The notes under the pieces were generated by a model, which saw only the letters and a list, made by a program, of their open reading frames with translations, had not been told where the DNA came from and did not search any database. The position numbers were made by a program, and so were the translations under genes. Of a stretch of DNA of 64,000 bases, positions 1-7,993 are shown piece by piece (the stretch's first letter is position 1; each line of letters starts with the position of its first letter). The DNA comes from Chryseobacterium indologenes (GTDB taxonomy: Bacteria; Bacteroidota; Bacteroidia; Flavobacteriales; Weeksellaceae): assembly GCF_001295265.1 (NCBI RefSeq), contig NZ_LJOD01000020.1, positions 1 through 64,000 of the forward strand, written 5' to 3'.

Positions 1-171
1 AGATCCTGTAATTTCTTTTACAGCCTTTTTCTGCCCGAACCCAACCATTACCACCTCTTCAATCTGAGTTGATTTAGTAGCTGTATCCTTTTTTGCTTTT
101 TGCTGTGCAAAAGCAGCCTGTCCTATGAAGAACAATGCTCCAGCACTTAATACACGTAGTTTAACATTCAT
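1..171 (-). CDS. SusC/RagA-type TonB-dependent outer-membrane receptor (N-terminus only, runs off the window)
   Basis: Only the first 57 residues lie in the window. They begin at an ATG whose first base is position 171 and run off the left edge in frame. Residues 1-23 form a signal peptide ending in FAQ. After a lysine-rich stretch, residues 38-50 (IEEVVMVGFGQKK) match the TonB-box/plug start of SusC/RagA receptors, usually written IEEVVVVGYGTQK, and EITGS follows as in that family. The carboxypeptidase-like N-terminal domain found in many SusC proteins is absent: the TonB box follows the signal almost directly. Such receptors import glycans, peptides or metal complexes across the outer membrane. 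The substrate cannot be inferred here. A non-SusC TonB receptor is the alternative. Confidence 0.75.
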   Translation of the reverse strand, partial: MNVKLRVLSAGALFFIGQAAFAQQKAKKDTATKSTQIEEVVMVGFGQKKAVKEITGS

Positions 172-545
172 ATTAACAAATTTTAATATATTTTAATGGA
201 CAAATATGTTAATAATTATTAACAGTAAAAACAATTAAAAATCTGAAAATCAAAACGTTAAAGTTTAATATTTTCGTAAAAACAAAATATAATACATACT
301 AAAACTAATCAAACACCTACATTTATATATAAATATTCTTAATTTAAAATTATTGGTAGAAATTTATAAAGTGTAAAAAAAAATATCCGAATAAACTAAA
401 TCAAAATAAATAACAAATAAAATTCGTTAAAAAACACTTTTACAATAAAAAAAATAAATATTTCACTATTAATTTTTCATCAGAAATTTTCAAAAATTAA
501 CATGAAATATTTACAAAATAACATAATATCACTCTTAAAAAAAAC
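172..545. other. AT-rich intergenic region upstream of the SusC-like gene
   Basis: About 370 bases of very AT-rich DNA between the leftward SusC-like start and the terminator of the HMG-CoA synthase gene. No ORF with a convincing protein, no tRNA and no clear TAnnTTTG promoter match was seen. It probably holds the promoter and long 5' leader of the receptor gene. Confidence 0.5.
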
Positions 546-573
546 AAAACACTCAAAATAGAGTGTTTTTTAT
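546..573 (-). terminator. Rho-independent terminator of the HMG-CoA synthase gene
   Basis: Perfect 9-bp stem AAAACACTC (546-554) / GAGTGTTTT (561-569) with a 6-base loop. Read leftward it is followed by a T-rich run, and it lies about 20 bases past the stop codon of the gene at 593. Confidence 0.8.
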
Positions 574-592
574 TCATTTTATAAAGATCGAT

Positions 593-1921
593 TTAATAAT
601 TATAATCATAATATCTTGCTCCTTTCAGTACAGGATCTTCAGTTTCTACAGCTTTTAATCCAAATCCTTTATACTTTTCATTGACAGAGTTTTTAAGCTG
701 TTTTCTGTGGAGCTTCTCATATGTTTCAAAGTCAATGGCAGTTCTGTTCTTCAGGTTTTTAAAAAGCTGCCATTTAGAAACTACCATCCTCCAGTTTTCG
801 GATACCTTTCCGGCAAATACTTTTGATTTTGAACCGCTCCCATATCCGAAAAATCCTATTTCAGCCCCGGCCAGTTCTTCATTTTCGTTAAAAGAAGTCT
901 CCAGTGCAGAAAGCATGGCCATAAAAATAGAAGCTGTGTACATATTTCCTATTTCTGAAGATGCTCTTTGTGTAAATTCTATTTTATCACTAACCAGCTG
1001 CAGATAACCACCTGATTTCGCGGCAGCTTTCTGTTCGTCCTGAGTATGATAAGGAAGGCCGTTTTCAAGACTGTAAATCTCTGTAAACACTCTTTTCCCG
1101 TGAAAAGCATACGGAAGATGGAAGATCAGATATTTCCAGGATTCATAAGGTTTGTTTTTCCCTGTAATTTCTTTATAATGCTGATAAGCTTCTCTGATTC
1201 TGTTCTGATAACACTGATTGGAATACTGACCGTCAAAAACAGGCTCATCTGTAAAAATTTCAATTTTATCCGGAAAATTTTCCGGAGCATTACTCAGATC
1301 TGCTTTATGATACTGCCTTCTCGGTTTGAAAAAATCGAAAACACTTTCCGTTGCCACTCCCCAGTTATTTTCAATTTCCAGAAGGTCCGGCCGGGAAGAA
1401 ATCAGTAAGGCAACAGCTCCCCCGCCCTGGGTATATTCTCCTGAAGAAGCGAGTTCATATTTAGCATAATCACTCGCAATAACTACGGCTTTTTTATCCG
1501 GATTAGCTCTCACAAAATCTAAAGAATTATGCAGTACATCTACAGCTCCTATACAGGCAAAAGTCATATCTGCCACATCGCAGTTCCTGAAACATCTTTC
1601 TCCAAATTCTTTCTCTAATACTTTTTCTACCATCTGAACCGCATATGAAGCTGTTGGTTTTGCGGCATCCAGGGCACTTTCCGTTCCCAGATAGATTCTG
1701 GCTATTTCTTTTGGGTTAAGTTTATAATCCCTTATCAGCTTTAACAGGGCTTCGGCAGCAAAAGTGGCTGTATCTTCATGAACATCCGGAAATCCCATTT
1801 TATACAATCCAAGTCCTTTTTCAAGTTTTGCTGCTTCAATTCCTCTTTTCCCGGCCAGGTCCCTGATTTCCAAATACAAAGACGGCACATACCAGCCCGC
1901 TGCTTCAATTCCAAAAGTCAT
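593..1921 (-). CDS. mvaS: Hydroxymethylglutaryl-CoA synthase (mevalonate pathway)
   Basis: Predicted to condense acetyl-CoA with acetoacetyl-CoA to HMG-CoA, the entry to the mevalonate route that flavobacteria use for isoprenoids. The thiolase-like fold is recognisable, with candidate catalytic residues in family positions: Glu81 in GTESALD, the acyl-accepting Cys123 in TFACIGA (usually NACYG) and His268 in IFHLPYAFHGKR. A GGGAVA segment lies in the middle. The frame is open to 2011, giving 30 extra residues, but the conserved fold starts at the ATG with first base 1921 (MTFGIEAAGWYVP), so I chose that start (442 residues). It stands alone, flanked by terminators on both sides. The altered cysteine motif is the only oddity. 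The HMG-CoA synthase family call is strong; exact substrate use is inferred. Confidence 0.85.
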   Translation of the reverse strand: MTFGIEAAGWYVPSLYLEIRDLAGKRGIEAAKLEKGLGLYKMGFPDVHEDTATFAAEALLKLIRDYKLNPKEIARIYLGTESALDAAKPTASYAVQMVEKVLEKEFGERCFRNCDVADMTFACIGAVDVLHNSLDFVRANPDKKAVVIASDYAKYELASSGEYTQGGGAVALLISSRPDLLEIENNWGVATESVFDFFKPRRQYHKADLSNAPENFPDKIEIFTDEPVFDGQYSNQCYQNRIREAYQHYKEITGKNKPYESWKYLIFHLPYAFHGKRVFTEIYSLENGLPYHTQDEQKAAAKSGGYLQLVSDKIEFTQRASSEIGNMYTASIFMAMLSALETSFNENEELAGAEIGFFGYGSGSKSKVFAGKVSENWRMVVSKWQLFKNLKNRTAIDFETYEKLHRKQLKNSVNEKYKGFGLKAVETEDPVLKGARYYDYNY

Positions 1922-2048
1922 ATTCTCTAAATTTTTATACGAATTTAAAAAATGCAGTCTGAATATTCCTTCAATATTATTTACTTTTTCAGCATTATTG
2001 TCAAATCTCATATTGTAGTTTCTAATCGGGATGATTATTCATTAAAAA

Positions 2049-2069
2049 AGCCACCGGAAACAGTGGCTT
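2049..2069 (-). terminator. Terminator of the M1 peptidase operon
   Basis: Stem AAGCCAC (2048-2054) / GTGGCTT (2063-2069) with an 8-base loop. It is followed on the minus strand by six T residues and lies 26 bases past the M1 peptidase stop. Confidence 0.85.
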
Positions 2070-2094
2070 GTAGTATTTTGCAGTTGAAAACAGC

Positions 2095-4605
2095 TTATCT
2101 GAAGCTTTCAATCGCTTTATTCAATGTATCAATCTGCTTATTGATACTGGTTGCCTTCTGAGGATTCTGTCTTAAAAATTCCATCTTTTTGCTTACTCCA
2201 TCTTTCAGCATCTGGATAACCATCATTTTGGCCTGCGGGTTCTCCCCCATCTGATCTTTTGCATTTGTGATGATCTTTGCAATATTTTCTGTTGCCTTCA
2301 GATTATCTGAGCTCATGATCCAGTTGAAACCATCTTCTGCGGCTTTTCCCAGTTCAGGATCTTTGAATTTAACAAATGGATAAAATGCGGCAAGCGGAGT
2401 GATATGAGGCATCTGGGAAATCACTTTATTTTTTACAACAATGGGAAGCAGCTGCTCTAACAAATCATCAGAAGCGCCTTCCAGATCAATCTTATCCGCT
2501 AAAGCATCTGCTTTTAAAGGATCAATAGCGAGAACAGCACTTAAAGAATTTCCTTTTACTGCATTAGAAACGGCATTTACTCCTTTTTCAAAAAGAGGAA
2601 GGTATTTTTTATCTTTGGTTTTAGCCAAAGCAGCTACTGCAGCAGCCTGAACTAAGGTTTTAGGATCATTTGAAGCCAGTTTTTCAACTTCAGCACCTAA
2701 GGCTTTCATCTGATCAGGATTGGTGAGATCCATGAGTTCCAATGCCTTTATTCTGATTCTGAAGAAAGGATCTTTCAGCGCTGAGCCTAATAATTTTACT
2801 ACGGAAGTATTTTTTCCGGCCTGATCTTTTATCCCTGTAAGAGCCTGGTATCTGCTCTTGAATTCTTTAGAGTTAATAAACTGCATCAGGTTCTGTTCAG
2901 GGGTTTTTACATCGGTAATATCTGCCAGTAAAATACCATCTGCATTAATATTAACAAGATCAGGATTTTTAGAAACATCAAAACTGAATGTATTTTTAGC
3001 TTCTGCATTTACCCATACATTATACCTTTTGGGCTTTCCTGCATCATATACATCAATAGCCAATGGAAACTCGAAAGGTTGTTCCTGCGTTTGATTAATT
3101 ATCACTGTAACCTGCTTTTTCACCGGTTCAAAAGTGGATGAGTAGTTTATTTTTGGATTTCCGCTTCCAAAATACCATTGATTGAAGAACCAGTTAAGAT
3201 CTTTTCCGCTTACTTTCTCAAAAGACAATCGCAGCTGATGCGCTTCTGCATTCTGGTATTCATTGGTTTTAAGATAATCATTCATTCCGGCAAAGAAAGC
3301 CTCATCCCCCAGATAATTTCTCAGCATATGAAGGATTCCGCCTCCTTTCTGGTAGGTGACAAGGTCAAAAACATCCTCACGGGAATCATAATTGAACCTC
3401 ACAAGATTTTTTCTGAAATCTGAGGGGTTATGGATATACATATTTACATCAGACATCAGGTGATAATCTGCCTGGTCTTTTCCATATTTATATTCATTCC
3501 ACAGGTATTCAGAATAGTTGGCAAAGGATTCGTTCACTGTAAGGTTGCTCCAGCTCTCTGTTGTTACAAGGTCTCCAAACCAGTGATGAAACAGTTCGTG
3601 GGCGATGGTATCTTCCCATTTGTTTTCATCAATCAGCTGACCGGGTTTCTGAAGAATATCACTTCCGTGAAGGGTGGCGGTTGTATTTTCCATGGCACCG
3701 CTTACGTATTCTCTTCCCGAAATCTGTGCATATTTTGCCCAAGGGTAATCGTAGTTCATTTTCTTAGAAAAGAATTCGATCATTTCCGGTGTATTTCCGT
3801 AAATCTGCCTGGCATAGGGTTCATATTCTTTTTCAATGTAATAATCTACAGGAATATTTTTCCATTTATCCTTAACAATTGCGTATTCTCCTACCCCCAT
3901 GAAAAAAAGATAGGGAGAATGTCTCTTATCCATTACCCAATGGTCTGTTCTAAGGCCATCCGTTTCTTTTTTAGATTCTTTTAAAACTCCGTTGGAAAGT
4001 GTGACGTACTTATCAGGAACAGTCATGTAAATTTCCTGAGTTGTTTTCTGGTTCGGTTTATCGATAGTTGGGAACCAGGCAGAAGAGGATTCTGTTTCAC
4101 CCTGCGTCCAGATTTGTGTAGGCATATCAGGATCTTTCCCCTGTGCATTAATGAAATAAAGACCTTTTGCATCATTAATTGCCATACTTCCTGCCTGCTT
4201 TACCTCATTCGGACGGGAAGTGTATCTGATATACACGGTATAATTCTGATTTTTCTGATAAATTTTATCAAGGTTAATCTTTAAAACATCATTTTTATAA
4301 TCGTATTTCAAGGGTGATTTTTTTCCATCGTTATCCAGTGCAACTTCATGAATCAACATTCCTTTTGCATCCAGAACCAGTTCATTAGACGGGTAAAAGT
4401 AAGGGGACGCTGTCAGCCATTCTTCTCCATTCATCTGCTCTTTCTGATAATCGAAGCTGACTTTAAGTTTCGTGTGCTTAAGCTCTGTTACTTTGGTATG
4501 CGTGGCCCTGTATATTTTTTCTCTTCCTGAGGTTTCAGTCTGTGCCGATACATTTGCAGAAAATACGATTCCCAATACAGCAATCGATAAAATCACCTTT
4601 TTCAT
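2095..4605 (-). CDS. M1 family zinc aminopeptidase, secreted
   Basis: An 836-residue exported metallopeptidase that should trim N-terminal residues from peptides in the periplasm or outside the cell. Residues 1-22 are a signal peptide ending in SAQ. The M1 core is clear: the substrate-binding GAMEN motif at 303-307, the zinc site HELFHH from His336 with Glu337 as base and His340, and the third ligand Glu359 in TVNESFANY. Residues from about 590 onward look like alpha-helical HEAT-type repeats rich in alanine and lysine, usual for this subgroup. It is the last gene of a three-gene leftward operon: only 15 bases separate it from the 76-residue protein, which itself abuts a serine hydrolase gene. 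A terminator follows. Family assignment is secure; substrate preference is unknown. Confidence 0.93.
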   Translation of the reverse strand: MKKVILSIAVLGIVFSANVSAQTETSGREKIYRATHTKVTELKHTKLKVSFDYQKEQMNGEEWLTASPYFYPSNELVLDAKGMLIHEVALDNDGKKSPLKYDYKNDVLKINLDKIYQKNQNYTVYIRYTSRPNEVKQAGSMAINDAKGLYFINAQGKDPDMPTQIWTQGETESSSAWFPTIDKPNQKTTQEIYMTVPDKYVTLSNGVLKESKKETDGLRTDHWVMDKRHSPYLFFMGVGEYAIVKDKWKNIPVDYYIEKEYEPYARQIYGNTPEMIEFFSKKMNYDYPWAKYAQISGREYVSGAMENTTATLHGSDILQKPGQLIDENKWEDTIAHELFHHWFGDLVTTESWSNLTVNESFANYSEYLWNEYKYGKDQADYHLMSDVNMYIHNPSDFRKNLVRFNYDSREDVFDLVTYQKGGGILHMLRNYLGDEAFFAGMNDYLKTNEYQNAEAHQLRLSFEKVSGKDLNWFFNQWYFGSGNPKINYSSTFEPVKKQVTVIINQTQEQPFEFPLAIDVYDAGKPKRYNVWVNAEAKNTFSFDVSKNPDLVNINADGILLADITDVKTPEQNLMQFINSKEFKSRYQALTGIKDQAGKNTSVVKLLGSALKDPFFRIRIKALELMDLTNPDQMKALGAEVEKLASNDPKTLVQAAAVAALAKTKDKKYLPLFEKGVNAVSNAVKGNSLSAVLAIDPLKADALADKIDLEGASDDLLEQLLPIVVKNKVISQMPHITPLAAFYPFVKFKDPELGKAAEDGFNWIMSSDNLKATENIAKIITNAKDQMGENPQAKMMVIQMLKDGVSKKMEFLRQNPQKATSINKQIDTLNKAIESFR

Positions 4606-4620
4606 TCTGGTCTACCTTTA

Positions 4621-4851
4621 TTATTTTTTAGAATTATTTTTCGTTAATATGTCAAAAATATCATTCACCAAAGTCTCATAATCACCTGTTTTTAATTGTT
4701 CTTTGGTTTTGATAAAAGCTTTTTTCAGCTCACTTTCCGGATTTTCATCATCGATAATTTCAACCGACCCTACTCCTTTCAACTGAAGCACTGCATTTTT
4801 AAGCGCTTCCATATCTGCATTTTCTTCGGTATTTATTTTTAAATATTTCAT
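4621..4851 (-). CDS. Small conserved-looking hypothetical protein (76 aa)
   Basis: Not recognised. The frame is open to 4917, but the upstream part overlaps the end of the serine hydrolase gene. The ATG at 4851 (MKYLKINTEENAD) sits one base after that gene's stop, a classic translational-coupling arrangement, so I take it as the start. The protein is soluble and charged, with an alternating strand/helix pattern: a short beta strand, a helix (MEALKNAVLQLKG), a strand (VGSVEIID), then a helical tail. This resembles a ferredoxin-like half fold (HMA- or ACT-like), but no metal-binding CxxC is present. Its place between two secreted hydrolases suggests cotranscription; its role is unknown. Confidence 0.7.
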   Translation of the reverse strand: MKYLKINTEENADMEALKNAVLQLKGVGSVEIIDDENPESELKKAFIKTKEQLKTGDYETLVNDIFDILTKNNSKK

Positions 4852-4852
4852 T

Positions 4853-6172
4853 CTACTGTTTTTTAAAAGTGAAATTATTTCCTGCCTGCGAAAAATCCAT
4901 TGTTCCTTTTTCAGCATTGAATTTCATTTTGATACCTGCTGTTTCAAATTTGAATTCACTTTCAGAAACAGCATTCAGTGGAAATGCTCCCTGTCCTGTG
5001 GCCTGGCCTTTTAGTTTACCGCCTTCTGAGAATATTCTGATGTCCAGAGGAAAGCCTTCAGCCTTGTAAAGTCCTTCGTATTTTTTCAAAAGGTCTCCTG
5101 CTACTTTCACTTCTTTAAAGCTGGGCATTTTAAAGTCTTTTCCTGTGGCAACTTCCAACATTTTTATTGAAATTTCATTGTTATTATAATCTGCCTGATT
5201 GGTGATGAAGCTAACTGCTGTTTTCAACTCAGGGAAGTAATACAATACGGAGCGGAACTGATCTATTCCCCCGTTATGCCCATATCCCCAATATTTATCA
5301 AAAGGAACTCTGGCAATACCATAACCATATCCGTCAGCAAATTCTTTCATCTGCTTAAGGCTGTTTTTATTGACTAATTTCCCGTTCTCTAAAGCGATAA
5401 TAAACTTCAGAAGTTCTGTAGGAGTAGAAATAAGATTTCCAGCACCAGCCGGAACACTCATATCAGTTTCCTGCCATAGCTGGTAACTTCCATCAGCATA
5501 CTGATAAGAAAGGGCCTGATTTTTAGAAGGGTCTATTTTCCCGCCTACTTCTGTAAGTGTTAATTTTAATGGTCCTGTAATTTTATCCTGAATAAGTTGT
5601 GCGTAGCTCTTTTTGTATACTTTTTCCAAAATGAGGCTTAACAGGATATACCCTGAATTACTGTATTCATATTTTGTCCCGGGTTCAAAATCACTTTTAT
5701 ATTTTTTAATGATTGATACCAGCGATGTTTCTGTCTGAGGTTTAGTATTGTATGTCCAGTATTCTTCTTCATTGGTGAGGTTGTGAATCCCGCTTCTGTG
5801 CTGTAAAAGGTCTTTAATGGTAATTTTATCAGCATTTTCCACTTCATGGTAAAACCCGGAAAGTTTAGTATCCAGAGAAAGTTTTTTCTCCTCCACAGCT
5901 TTCATCACTAATACGGCGGTAAACGTTTTGGATATGGAACCGATACGATACTGCGTATTCATATTAGCCTTCTGTTTTTTAGCAACATCAGAAAATCCTG
6001 TTACTTTTAAAAAGGTAGGCTTATCATTGTCTGCAAAGGCAAAACTTCCCATTACTTTATGGTGAACGGATAAGGAATCAAGGTAATCCATCAGTTGCTG
6101 TCTGCCAGTATTCTGAGAATAGGCCATGCAGGAAAGTCCTGCTGCTGCAACGACGAAAAGTTTTTTCAGCAT
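4853..6172 (-). CDS. Serine hydrolase of the class C beta-lactamase / penicillin-binding protein family
   Basis: Exported serine hydrolase of about 439 residues. The start is taken at the ATG at 6172 (MLKKLFVVAAAGLS); an ATG at 6175 or 6193 is possible. A signal peptide covers about residues 1-20. The acyl-enzyme motif SxxK is Ser79-Ile-Ser-Lys82 in RIGSISKTF. The tyrosine motif is YSN in YEYSNSGYILL, and the third motif is replaced by HNG in GYGHNGGIDQF, as in D-alanyl-D-alanine carboxypeptidase- and esterase-like members. The C-terminal 100 residues form a lipocalin-like beta domain common in these proteins. First gene of the operon with the 76-residue protein and the M1 peptidase. Whether it acts on peptidoglycan, D-amino acid peptides or esters cannot be told from sequence, and beta-lactam resistance should not be assumed. 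Confidence 0.88.
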   Translation of the reverse strand: MLKKLFVVAAAGLSCMAYSQNTGRQQLMDYLDSLSVHHKVMGSFAFADNDKPTFLKVTGFSDVAKKQKANMNTQYRIGSISKTFTAVLVMKAVEEKKLSLDTKLSGFYHEVENADKITIKDLLQHRSGIHNLTNEEEYWTYNTKPQTETSLVSIIKKYKSDFEPGTKYEYSNSGYILLSLILEKVYKKSYAQLIQDKITGPLKLTLTEVGGKIDPSKNQALSYQYADGSYQLWQETDMSVPAGAGNLISTPTELLKFIIALENGKLVNKNSLKQMKEFADGYGYGIARVPFDKYWGYGHNGGIDQFRSVLYYFPELKTAVSFITNQADYNNNEISIKMLEVATGKDFKMPSFKEVKVAGDLLKKYEGLYKAEGFPLDIRIFSEGGKLKGQATGQGAFPLNAVSESEFKFETAGIKMKFNAEKGTMDFSQAGNNFTFKKQ

Positions 6173-6448
6173 CATACTATTAATTTTTATCAATCAGTAG
6201 TTAATATAAGGCTATTGTTACAGTTTAAGCCTCTGGAATGCACATTTGGTGATAATAAAAATAAGAAATAAGTAGTCTTCATCCTATACTGTATTATAGA
6301 ATAAGGAATTATTCCTTAGCTCTTTTGATTTTAGGTTACAAAGTACAGAATAAGCTTCGCTGATCCGATAAAGCTGACGTTTTTAGCAGACTTCATCCGT
6401 GAAGTGAATTTTTGTATTTTCTTAGTTAAAGATGACGGCAAAAAAAAA
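6173..6448. other. Intergenic region between the serine hydrolase and thyA
   Basis: About 275 bases holding the promoter region of the serine hydrolase operon and the terminator of thyA at its right end. A perfect short palindrome, AAGGAATTATTCCTT, lies near 6303-6317. No gene seen. Confidence 0.4.
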
Positions 6449-6467
6449 GTTCCGGAAATTCCGGAAC
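6449..6467 (-). terminator. Terminator of thyA
   Basis: Stem GTTCCGG (6449-6455) / CCGGAAC (6461-6467), followed leftward by eight or more T residues on the minus strand. It lies 7 bases past the thyA stop. Confidence 0.9.
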
Positions 6468-6473
6468 AGATTA

Positions 6474-7268
6474 TTATATGGCTACCGGAGCTTTAATGCC
6501 CGGATGCGGATCATAATTTTCCAATGTAAAATCGTTAAAGTCAAAATCAAAAATATCTTTGATGTCAGGATTCAGCTTCATTACGGGAAGCGGTCTCGGT
6601 TCTCTTGAAAGCTGTCTGTTCACCTGTTCAAAGTGATTGTTGTAAATGTGCACGTCACCGAAGCTGTGAACATAGTCGCCTACTTCCAGGTCACATACCT
6701 GTGCCACCATCATCAGAAGCAGGGCATAGCTTGCAATATTGAACGGTACCCCCAGAAAAACATCAGCACTTCTCTGGTATAGCTGCAGCGATAATTTTCC
6801 GTCTGCTACATAGAACTGGAATAATGCGTGACAGGGTGCCAAGGCCATATTCGGGATTTCAGCGGTATTCCAGGCTGAAACAATCAGTCTTCTGGAATCC
6901 GGATTTTTTTTGATCTGACTGATCACTTCTGTAATCTGGTCTACAATTTTCCCGTCAGCTCCCTGCCAGCTTCTCCATTGTGCTCCGTAAACAGGCCCTA
7001 AATTACCGTTTTCGTCTGCCCATTCATCCCAGATAGAAACCCCGTGATCATTAAGGTATTTGATGTTGGTATCTCCTTTCAAAAACCACAGCAATTCATA
7101 AATAATTGATTTCAGATGCACCTTTTTAGTGGTTACCAAAGGAAAACCTTTTGACAGATCATATCTCAGCTGATATCCGAAAACACTTCTGGTTCCGGTT
7201 CCGGTTCTGTCTGTTTTGTCTGTTCCGTTGTCTAAAATATGTTGTAAAAGGTCTAGGTAATTTTGCAT
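6474..7268 (-). CDS. thyA: Thymidylate synthase
   Basis: Converts dUMP to dTMP using methylene-tetrahydrofolate as both carbon donor and reductant. At 264 residues it has exactly the length of the E. coli type. Visible family features are the N-terminal phosphate-binding arginine region (DRTGTGTRSVFG), the catalytic cysteine in MALAPCHALFQF at about residue 146, the RSADVFLGVPFNIASYALL signature, and the C-terminal GIKAPVAI that closes the active site. A TAAATTTG -7-like promoter box lies at 7291-7298, 22 bases before the start. The gene stands alone, with its own terminator. Dihydrofolate reductase, its usual partner, is not in the window. Confidence 0.97.
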   Translation of the reverse strand: MQNYLDLLQHILDNGTDKTDRTGTGTRSVFGYQLRYDLSKGFPLVTTKKVHLKSIIYELLWFLKGDTNIKYLNDHGVSIWDEWADENGNLGPVYGAQWRSWQGADGKIVDQITEVISQIKKNPDSRRLIVSAWNTAEIPNMALAPCHALFQFYVADGKLSLQLYQRSADVFLGVPFNIASYALLLMMVAQVCDLEVGDYVHSFGDVHIYNNHFEQVNRQLSREPRPLPVMKLNPDIKDIFDFDFNDFTLENYDPHPGIKAPVAI

Positions 7269-7447
7269 TTGAAAAGCGATTTTTATGGTCCAAATTTAGA
7301 AAAAACTTCCCTAAAAAACTATTAAAAAAGTGTTCACTTTCATGAATGCCCTGTATAGGAATGATATCATTTTTCTATTAAATTACTGTTGTTCAGCCAG
7401 GCTGAAAAGAATCAGCAGATTGAAATATCAGGTTCTTTTTCTCAAGA

Positions 7448-7888
7448 TTACCAGATCTCTTCAATAGTCTGATTGATATTATTCACCGTAAAAATCTCTC
7501 TTTTCTTCTTGCCGTACATTGCTTTTACAAGAGGAGATTCTGCAGAAACAGTCATAATTTTTTGATGGTCTGAAATAATTTCACCCGCAGATACCGTAAT
7601 ATAAAATAAGCCTGTATTTGTTTTCACTAAAGCTCCCGGCTGCACCTTATCAGAAGGAACAGCTGATATTTTCTGAATAACTGAAAGCTGACTTAAAGAT
7701 TCATTGAGCTGCCGCTGAAGATTATTGATCTCCTGCTGAAGCATTTCACGTCCGGTTTCATATTTATCCCCCATAGAGCTTTTGGTGTCGTTATTGGAGG
7801 CGCGGGTTTCAGCAATGAGGTTTTCAAAAGACCGGATTTTATCTGTAATCTTTATTTTTATGATGTTTAATAGTTCCTGTTTATTCAT
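7448..7888 (-). CDS. GreA/GreB-like transcription factor homologue
   Basis: About 146 residues from the ATG at 7888 (MNKQELLNIIK). The longer open frame back to 7939 is unlikely to be translated. Residues 1-80 predict a helical, coiled-coil N-terminus (an EMLQQEINNLQRQLNESL-like stretch). The C-terminal half (VQPGALVKTNTGLFYITV to TVSAESPLVKAMYGKKKREIF) matches the pattern of the GreA/GreB FKBP-like domain, whose hallmark is SPLAxALxGKKxGDxV. Gre factors rescue stalled RNA polymerase. The two acidic residues at the Gre coiled-coil tip cannot be placed confidently here, so this may be a Gre-like binder such as Rnk rather than a cleavage factor. Bacteroidota members are often mislabelled as 3-oxoacyl-ACP synthase. 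Flanking genes are functionally unrelated. Confidence 0.7.
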   Translation of the reverse strand: MNKQELLNIIKIKITDKIRSFENLIAETRASNNDTKSSMGDKYETGREMLQQEINNLQRQLNESLSQLSVIQKISAVPSDKVQPGALVKTNTGLFYITVSAGEIISDHQKIMTVSAESPLVKAMYGKKKREIFTVNNINQTIEEIW

Positions 7889-7945
7889 ATGATGAAATTT
7901 CTTAGAGAATTTAAACTGAAGTCTATTGCAAATATGCATAAAACA

Positions 7946-7972
7946 AGCGGGCTAAAACCCGCTCTATTGAAT
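7946..7972 (+). repeat. Short hairpin repeat, copy 1 (GCGGGCT-AAAA-CCCGC then TCTATTGA)
   Basis: Perfect stem AGCGGG (7946-7951) / CCCGCT (7958-7963) followed by CTATTGAATA. A second copy at 49149-49177 has a compensated stem (GGCGGAC/GTCCACC) and the same TCTATTGAATA flank. The pair suggests a dispersed palindromic element, which may also act as a terminator between the amylase and Gre-like genes. Confidence 0.6.
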
Positions 7973-7993
7973 ATAATATTTCAAATAAAATAC

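Noticed and set aside
1922..2011. N-terminal extension of HMG-CoA synthase
   Set aside because: The extra 30 residues do not match the family and the conserved start is the ATG at 1921.
3430..3984. 184-residue open frame on the plus strand
   Set aside because: Antisense shadow of the M1 peptidase, whose frame has clear catalytic motifs; no domain or start context.
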